In this document: in pieces, positions 51,861-57,181 of the stretch
How positions within the stretch are numbered: the stretch's first letter is position 1
Layout: the number at the start of each line of letters is the position of its first letter
Source: an uncultured Planctomycetaceae bacterium
GTDB taxonomy: Bacteria > Planctomycetota > Planctomycetia > Pirellulales > Pirellulaceae
Reading direction: 5' to 3'
DNA: 57,181 nt
NCBI GenBank assembly: GCA_903863885.1
Contig: CAIPEB010000199.1
Location: 1 to 57,181, forward strand
The notes under the pieces: model-generated
Databases searched by the model: none
Told to the model about the DNA's origin: nothing
Seen by the model: only the letters and a program-made list of their open reading frames with translations
Program-made: the position numbers and the translations under genes

Positions 51861-54800
51861 TTACTGCAGAGCCGGCCCCTCAATCCTCTCGCCTCGCTGC
51901 TGCCGCTGCTGATCGGCAGGCGAGAAAGTCCCATAAAACAAGGCATTCGTGTCCATCCAGGTCACCAACCGCTCGATTTCATCGGGCGACAGCGACACGT
52001 CCTCGTGCCCCTTTTCCAGCAAGGCCATCAGCGAACTTGCCCTGGCGCCGAACGTCCCGGGCTGGGCTTGCGGTTCCGAATTATCCTTGGGAGTGCCTTT
52101 CCATTCCGAAAACGGCACGCGGGGAGCCAAGGCCTGGTAGGAAACCGAAAACTCGCCGGCGGGCCCCCCGGTCAAATCCACCTTGTTTTCGGGTTTCGTG
52201 GCATCGTGACAGCGAACGCAGTGCTTGTCGAGAATCGGCTGCACAAGAATGGCGTAGCTGAACGGTCTCGAACCATCCGGTCCCGGAGTGATCGGCGACG
52301 GCGGCCGCTGAGCCGCGAGCGTAACGGCGTGAGACCCGGGAGCTGTGGTGCGGTATTCGTGACACCCCACGCAGCTGCTGTGCTCGCCCGGCTGGACGTA
52401 GGTGAGGCTGCGCATCGTCTGGACTGCCATTCCTTTTTCGTCCAGTGCCTGGAACGACAGCGGTATTCCGGCGGGAACGCGGAAGTAGGCAGAGCCGTCG
52501 GCTTCCACAGGCACGGTCCCCAGCACCTGTTTGCCGGGCGATGCGTTGGCCAGACCGACGCGAGGCGAATTGGCATTCGGCGTCGTCTTGGGCAGCACCT
52601 GCAGAATCCGCAATCGCTTGACTGTACCTTGGACGACGGAGAGATTCGGCCAACTCTCATAGACATTCTGCAGCAGGAAGGTCCCCTCCGCCGGTTGCTG
52701 CTGAGCCACCGCTGCTCCCGGCCAGGCGGGAGGCCGGGGACGCGAGCGAAGTGGCATGGCCCAGATGCTCGAGATGCTGACGTCCCGATAGAGGAGTTCC
52801 TTGTTGCCCCACCGGTCCATCAAATAAATGCCGAACATGTTAGGGCGATTCGCCAACGGTTCGCCGACCAGCGGTTCGTAGCTGTAGGACGCCAGGAAAT
52901 AATCCTCGGAAAGCGGATACGGAGACCGGTAGCAGTGGCCCGGCCAGCGTTTTTCTTCTGTCGGGATCGTCGGCGCAGCGTCCACTCCGGCCGGGTTATG
53001 CCAAGATGGACCGACGGGGAATTCACTTTCGGGAAACAGAACGTCTTCCGTCAGCCTTGAAATCGGCTGCGACCCGTCAACGCCTCGCGACGGATCAATC
53101 AAGATGATCGAACCGGCCGTCATTGCATGATGCGCCGCGGCCGTCGCCATGACCTTGCCGGACCCCGGCACAGGTTTCGCTTCCCAGACTCCGACCGGGT
53201 TGAGCGTGTTGTTGCCGTAGAAAGCCCGCACGTCGCTGCCATCGGACCTCGCCGACCAGAGTTGCTGGTAAAAGACGGCGTTGCGATCGACATAGTCCCA
53301 TCGCGTGTAGATGACGCGCCCGTCGTTCAGCACCGCAGGGTCCCACTCGTGAGTCTCGTGGAAGGAAATCACGCGAGGGTTCGAACCGTCGCCGTTCGCG
53401 AGCGCCATCGTGTGGACGGGACACGGCCCGCGACCGCAGCGGTGAAAACCGCCGCGGCGCGTCGACAGAAACAACAGGTTTCCATCCGGCAGATAACGGG
53501 GCGCAAAATCGTCCCAGGCTCCTTCGGTCAATTGACGCAGCCCCGATCCGTCGGCACCAACCTGAAAGAGATGATAAAACTGCGCCGAATCGCCGCGCCA
53601 GTATTCGCCGTTGCCGGAGACGGTCTTGCAGAACGAGAACATCACGGACTGTCCATCCCACGATACGTCCGGGAGCATCGTGCTGCCCTGCGGCATCGCA
53701 ACAAGTTCACGGCAGTGCATGGACTGGCCAGGGTTTTCGAGCACGAAAAGTCCGCCCCCGGGACGCGCGGCGCTGCCGGCATATTGCGTCAACTGGTGGC
53801 TGAAACTGCTCGGCACGTTCTTTACGAATAGTAACGGGCCCACTTTCGACAGCGGGTTTTCGATCGCGATCCGGCGGCGAAGTTCATGGGCGCGGCGCCA
53901 AAGCGAAAGCCACTGAGCGTCCGTTGCGGCCGGGCCCTCGGCGAGCGTTTGCGATTCCTTTCTCAGGTCTTCCCACGACTTGATTGCCGCTTCTGCAACG
54001 TGGCCTCGCCGGGCCAGGTCCTGGATCAGCTTGTCGCCACGTTGAAAGATCGTGGCGACCGCATCGGCAAACGCCCGCGGCTCACGGTCGGTGCCGATTC
54101 CATCCTGCATGCGCCAATCCCACTCGATCAGTTGCTGCTCGATGGAAGGACGGGGATCCGGCAGGACGGGGGGCGGAATCGTCACCGCGTCGCTTTGACC
54201 AGCCACCTGGATCGGCGTTTCGTGCCCTTGCTGGACGTAACGCAACCGCGACCAGCGCACTCCCGCTTCCGCGGCAGCGCCGCGCGTGGCGACGACCAAT
54301 TCCAGCTCGCGCTGGTTCTCGACGGGCTGCGTCTCCAGCACAACATCCTCGCCCGATCGAATCGCACGCACCAGACGCTGCGAGCCGAGCGACACCTCCA
54401 GTTCCGCCTGCTCTCCGCGAACGAGATTCACGTCGACCATCACCTTGAGCGGATCCGCCACGTTTTTCAGTGGAATGGCAACGCGGACTTCTTCACCGCG
54501 ATCGACGCTGACCGTCCAGGCGGACGCCGAATTCATAACGGCGACCTGCGGCCCGGTAGCTCGGGCCATCATGGCGATTCCGCCGGCGACCGCGCTGGGC
54601 GCAGGTGCCGCTTCCGATCCGAAGGTGACGGCAGGCGAACCGAAACGCGGCAGCCGCTCGTCCGGCACGAGGCGTGCCTCGGCCCAGTTCGCCATATCAC
54701 AGCTGATGCCATCGCCGGCGTCGGTGGCCACGAGACGCAATTGACCGGCATGCTCAAGCGGCACCTCGACCGGCTTGGCAGGGTCACTGTCGGTCATGGG

Positions 54801-55223
54801 CCCCGCTTCCCACGCGACCTTGTTATCCACGAGAATCTGAAACTTCACGCTGCCCCGACCGCCGCCCTGCGATTGTACGCCCACCTCGGCCCGAAACAGC
54901 TTGTATTGGCCCCGCAGGTCGATAACGATCTCGCCGTTGGCGTGGTGGCCCAACCCCTTGGAATAGGTTTTGGCTCCGATCTGCATCGGCGTGCCCACTG
55001 TACCCGGCTTGGCAGCAGCCGTGTGAACGCCGAAATCGCCCCAGTCCTGCCGATGGGTCATCGAAACGTCCGCCGGGCGATCGCCGAGATATTCCTCGTC
55101 TTCCGCGGCAGATGCCGCCAGCGTCCCTCCGACGCTCGCAGCAATCCACACGGCCGCAACGATGGCCCCCGCAATCCGCGATGCTCGATGTTGTTCAAAT
55201 CGCCTGAGGTTCGCGACGCGCAT
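51861..55223 (-). CDS. HzsA-like PD40 protein with NPCBM domain and two haem c motifs
   Basis: A ~1120-residue secreted protein; the start at 55223 (MRVANLRRF) is backed by a GGGAG site 5 nt upstream and precedes a signal-like helix (IAGAIVAAVWIAASVGG), though 55235 and 55394 are possible. Residues ~40-190 are an NPCBM carbohydrate-binding domain (KTYSKGLGHHANGEIVIDL). A central part has WD40/PD40-like strands (SWDGQSVMFSFCKT; YLPDGNLLFLSTRRGG; DGSDVRAFYGNN), as in HzsA-related proteins. Two CxxCH motifs, CVGCH (~948) and CVRCH (~1000), give a di-haem C-terminus. It is probably an exported redox or sugar-binding protein; there is no sign of anammox partners, so hydrazine synthesis should not be inferred. 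Confidence 0.82.
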   Translation of the reverse strand: MRVANLRRFEQHRASRIAGAIVAAVWIAASVGGTLAASAAEDEEYLGDRPADVSMTHRQDWGDFGVHTAAAKPGTVGTPMQIGAKTYSKGLGHHANGEIVIDLRGQYKLFRAEVGVQSQGGGRGSVKFQILVDNKVAWEAGPMTDSDPAKPVEVPLEHAGQLRLVATDAGDGISCDMANWAEARLVPDERLPRFGSPAVTFGSEAAPAPSAVAGGIAMMARATGPQVAVMNSASAWTVSVDRGEEVRVAIPLKNVADPLKVMVDVNLVRGEQAELEVSLGSQRLVRAIRSGEDVVLETQPVENQRELELVVATRGAAAEAGVRWSRLRYVQQGHETPIQVAGQSDAVTIPPPVLPDPRPSIEQQLIEWDWRMQDGIGTDREPRAFADAVATIFQRGDKLIQDLARRGHVAEAAIKSWEDLRKESQTLAEGPAATDAQWLSLWRRAHELRRRIAIENPLSKVGPLLFVKNVPSSFSHQLTQYAGSAARPGGGLFVLENPGQSMHCRELVAMPQGSTMLPDVSWDGQSVMFSFCKTVSGNGEYWRGDSAQFYHLFQVGADGSGLRQLTEGAWDDFAPRYLPDGNLLFLSTRRGGFHRCGRGPCPVHTMALANGDGSNPRVISFHETHEWDPAVLNDGRVIYTRWDYVDRNAVFYQQLWSARSDGSDVRAFYGNNTLNPVGVWEAKPVPGSGKVMATAAAHHAMTAGSIILIDPSRGVDGSQPISRLTEDVLFPESEFPVGPSWHNPAGVDAAPTIPTEEKRWPGHCYRSPYPLSEDYFLASYSYEPLVGEPLANRPNMFGIYLMDRWGNKELLYRDVSISSIWAMPLRSRPRPPAWPGAAVAQQQPAEGTFLLQNVYESWPNLSVVQGTVKRLRILQVLPKTTPNANSPRVGLANASPGKQVLGTVPVEADGSAYFRVPAGIPLSFQALDEKGMAVQTMRSLTYVQPGEHSSCVGCHEYRTTAPGSHAVTLAAQRPPSPITPGPDGSRPFSYAILVQPILDKHCVRCHDATKPENKVDLTGGPAGEFSVSYQALAPRVPFSEWKGTPKDNSEPQAQPGTFGARASSLMALLEKGHEDVSLSPDEIERLVTWMDTNALFYGTFSPADQQRQQRGERIEGPALQ

Positions 55224-55876
55224 ATCAACTCCCATCCGCAAAATTCTCGGATCGTTTCGCATTTCGTCCGCTGTACCGACCGATCCTGTCGTGCGAGTCC
55301 GGCACGCGGGACTCGGACGCATCCGACGCCCCCCGCACCCGGCAGGACCAGCCGACCGTTGTACCATCATAAAGCACCGCCCATAGAATATCACGAATGA
55401 ACTTGCTTCAGGCGGAGCCGCACAAGAAGTTCATGGAGGGCATCGGTGCCGCTCGGACATTCGGAGAAATCGGAATTCTCAGCCCCCGACTCCAACTCGG
55501 TCACAAGCCGCCGGTGCTGGCTGTCGTGAAAGACATGGTCAGCTCGGACCAATCGCGATTCTTCCGCTACGAACAGCCTTGGTTCGACCGGTTCGCCGAT
55601 AAACGACATTTCCGCGAGGATCCTGAACGGAATTCCTCGCAACCACCGGCGTTCCGGCGGAGCAGATCAGGTTCGGGCCGTCGTGGAACTTCTCATGCGC
55701 TGCAGCGCAAGCTCCGGTGGATTCGGAACAGGTTATGAAAGACTGCCCGACCCGCGGGGGCCGGACAGTCGCACGCTGCTTTTCTCGGTCAACACGGGCT
55801 TTCCGATCACCACAAGTCGCGGAATGGCCCCGCAACTCAGCCGCGAGCTGACCAATCAACTATCCGTGCCAACGAC
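55224..55876. other. Gene-poor stretch with unexplained overlapping frames
   Basis: About 650 bases with short open frames on both strands (e.g. minus-strand 55391-55642 and plus-strand 55397-55738). None shows a domain, signal peptide or convincing ribosome binding site. Codon choice partly resembles coding sequence, so a decayed gene is possible, but no family could be recognised. The part up to about 55394 may encode an upstream extension of the PD40 protein. Confidence 0.4.
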
Positions 55877-56656
55877 TCACTTGGACGGAGCTGCCCATTT
55901 GACGGCATTGGACATCATGCGGCGCACGTTGGCGTCGAAGAAGACCGGATTGGTCTCGTGCCCGGGCATGAAATAGTAGAACTTGCCCTTGCCGACTTCC
56001 CAGCACAGTCCCATCCGCGCCGGATCTTCCTTGCCATCGGCGAGCGTGTGAGCGCCGGTCAGCACGACAGCCTTCGGTTCGGGAACGGCATAAGGCTCGC
56101 TGTAGCGCTCGCTGTGTTTGAAGCAGAATTCTTTCGGCAGGCCCGCGGCGATCGGATGCGAAGCGTCCTGAACGGTGATTTTGCAGTCGACCGAGTCACC
56201 GATGTAGGCTCCCCACGTGCAGGGTGACCCCATGAGTTTCTTGTTCGTGCGTGCAAAGTGCGAGGAGTGGAGGGAGATGAAACCCATCCCGTCTTTCTTG
56301 ACTCGCTTGTCCACCTTGGCGACAAGTTCATTCTTCACGTCATCATGCCGCTTGTGCCCCCACCAGATGAGCACATCGCATTTGGCGAGCAGGCTGTCCG
56401 GCAGTCCCTGGTCCGGATCGTCAAGATTGGCAACGACAACGTTCCAGTCCGGCAGGTCCGCGCGCAACCCCTCGGCCACTGCGCCGTTGATGTCGTGCGG
56501 GTACACATCCTTGGGCGCAGTTCCCTCGGACCAGACCACGACCGTCGGCTTCGCTGCGGTATCGGCCGCGACCAGTCCTTTGGCCCCCAGCACGCAGGCT
56601 CCCGCGGCGGCTGCCCCCATGGCCAGGAATGTGCGACGGGACGTTTCTTGATGCAT
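55877..56656 (-). CDS. Tat-exported ThuA domain protein
   Basis: A 259-residue protein of the ThuA family (glutamine-amidotransferase-like fold). The N-terminus SRRTFLAMGAAAAGACVLG is a Tat signal with twin arginine. Characteristic stretches are VVWSEGTAP (39-47), CDVLIWWGHKRHDDV, GFISLHSSHFA, LMGSPCTWG and the C-terminal KFYYFMPGHETNPVFFDANVRRMMSNAVKWA. The family is tied to trehalose and other sugar use and is abundant in planctomycetes, but its chemistry is unclear. A GGGAG site lies ~9 nt before the start. Confidence 0.9.
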   Translation of the reverse strand: MHQETSRRTFLAMGAAAAGACVLGAKGLVAADTAAKPTVVVWSEGTAPKDVYPHDINGAVAEGLRADLPDWNVVVANLDDPDQGLPDSLLAKCDVLIWWGHKRHDDVKNELVAKVDKRVKKDGMGFISLHSSHFARTNKKLMGSPCTWGAYIGDSVDCKITVQDASHPIAAGLPKEFCFKHSERYSEPYAVPEPKAVVLTGAHTLADGKEDPARMGLCWEVGKGKFYYFMPGHETNPVFFDANVRRMMSNAVKWAAPSK

Positions 56657-57072
56657 CGTTCGCTCCCTTGATCTTGAAGTGGCTCTCGGTATGTCAAGCT
56701 GCGATCGGTCCTGGCTGAACTAATCGCCGCGCCGCGCAGCAATCTATCGGCAGCGGTCCGACTGAAGTTTGACTTCGTACGCCAACTCCAGCAACCGGCC
56801 GATGCAGGACCATTTGCCGCTGCGCCAACACGGCTTCGGCGGGCGGTCCTGCCGGTCCGGGCCTATCCGCCGAGACCAGCACCCCGGGATCTGCGTCTGC
56901 CGAAGGATCTGCAGTGTAGCGCTACGCGCAGCGACCGTCAATAATTGCCCGACGGAGCCCCGTCATGGGCAATCAGAAACACCCCCTTGGGCGCTCATTC
57001 TGAGCATCACCGGCGGACCATATTCTGATGGGTTGCCGGGGGCGTCGCGGAGGCGCCAAGGAAGGTCACCGC
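56657..57072. other. Intergenic region before the right-edge gene
   Basis: About 416 bases with no supported gene. It separates the minus-strand ThuA gene from the plus-strand frame at 57073, so promoters in both directions are expected; none could be named. Confidence 0.4.
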
Positions 57073-57181
57073 ATGGCGTCAGGCGACTCGGCAGACGCTG
57101 CGGTCCGTATCCTGCGGCGTCGGTCGACCGCTCGCCGGGCAATGGGGCCCCTGCGCGGGCGGACGATTCTGGCGCAGGACG
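57073..57181 (+). CDS. Start of an unidentified gene, cut by the window edge
   Basis: An open frame runs from ATG 57073 to the end of the window (36 codons, no stop). It starts MASGDSADAAVRILRRRSTA and continues GPLRGRTILAQD. A strong purine-rich site (AAGGAAGG) lies about 8 nt upstream, which makes it a plausible real start. The visible part is basic and Ala-rich; the family cannot be assigned from so few residues. Confidence 0.4.
   Translation, partial: MASGDSADAAVRILRRRSTARRAMGPLRGRTILAQD

Noticed and set aside
51861-55223. Hydrazine synthase subunit of an anammox bacterium
   Set aside because: Only the PD40 and haem architecture is shared; NPCBM is extra and no other anammox gene is nearby.
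53886-55400. 504-codon open frame on the plus strand
   Set aside because: Antisense to the NPCBM/PD40 gene; no domain or signal peptide.
1-57181. CRISPR array, tRNA, rRNA or insertion sequence
   Set aside because: No regularly spaced repeats, cloverleaf-like sequence, rRNA segments or transposase motifs were noticed on either strand; a covariance-model scan would be needed to exclude small RNAs.

Overview
The window looks like a G+C-rich planctomycete chromosome segment. A DUF1559 protein with a pilin-like N-terminus, a secreted beta-propeller protein with an N-terminal LEPR-type motif and dockerin repeats, a di-haem PD40 protein with an NPCBM domain, and a YhaN/YhaO-like pair are all typical of that phylum. 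No rRNA, tRNA, CRISPR array or intact mobile element was seen. Gene calls rest on reading translated sequences; no database search was run.

Region 1 (1-7.5 kb, minus strand). A decayed VapC-like PIN toxin gene lies beside a small intact partner gene. Next come a secreted FAD-dependent oxidoreductase and a very large GH20-like secreted protein. A truncated PAS domain of an AraC-type regulator remains just upstream of the latter.

Region 2 (7.6-25.3 kb, plus strand). This is a saccharide-utilisation block: an S9 peptidase, an EamA/DMT permease, an orphan C-terminal piece of a GH95 fucosidase, two GH106-type rhamnosidase-like proteins, a GH78 alpha-L-rhamnosidase, an apiosidase-like (DUF5060/DUF4038) protein and a DUF3326 protein. 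With the GH141-like beta-helix protein at 39.5 kb, the set suggests use of rhamnose-, fucose- and apiose-rich plant or algal polysaccharides such as rhamnogalacturonans. No SusC/SusD pair is present.

Region 3 (25.5-36.7 kb, minus strand). A URO-D-like methyltransferase-type protein, an orphan sugar-binding-protein-like lipoprotein, a Gfo/Idh/MocA oxidoreductase and an M20 peptidase precede three housekeeping genes: rsgA, ftsH and recQ.

Region 4 (37-43.3 kb). A DUF1559 protein, a nitrilase-family amidohydrolase (minus strand), a beta-helix protein with a lamin-G-like C-terminus, and a secreted xylose-isomerase-like TIM-barrel protein.

Region 5 (43.3-57.2 kb, mostly minus strand). A translationally coupled pair made of a metallophosphoesterase-fold protein with eroded metal ligands and an SMC/Rad50-like ATPase carrying a membrane hairpin; then the beta-propeller/dockerin protein, the NPCBM-PD40-dihaem protein, and a Tat-exported ThuA protein. 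A new plus-strand gene probably starts at 57073 and runs off the window.

The observations most worth checking are the eroded phosphoesterase paired with a membrane-hairpin SMC ATPase, the three gene remnants (PIN toxin, PAS-AraC, GH95), and the small ATYG-type domain found in two different rhamnosidase-family proteins of the same cluster.
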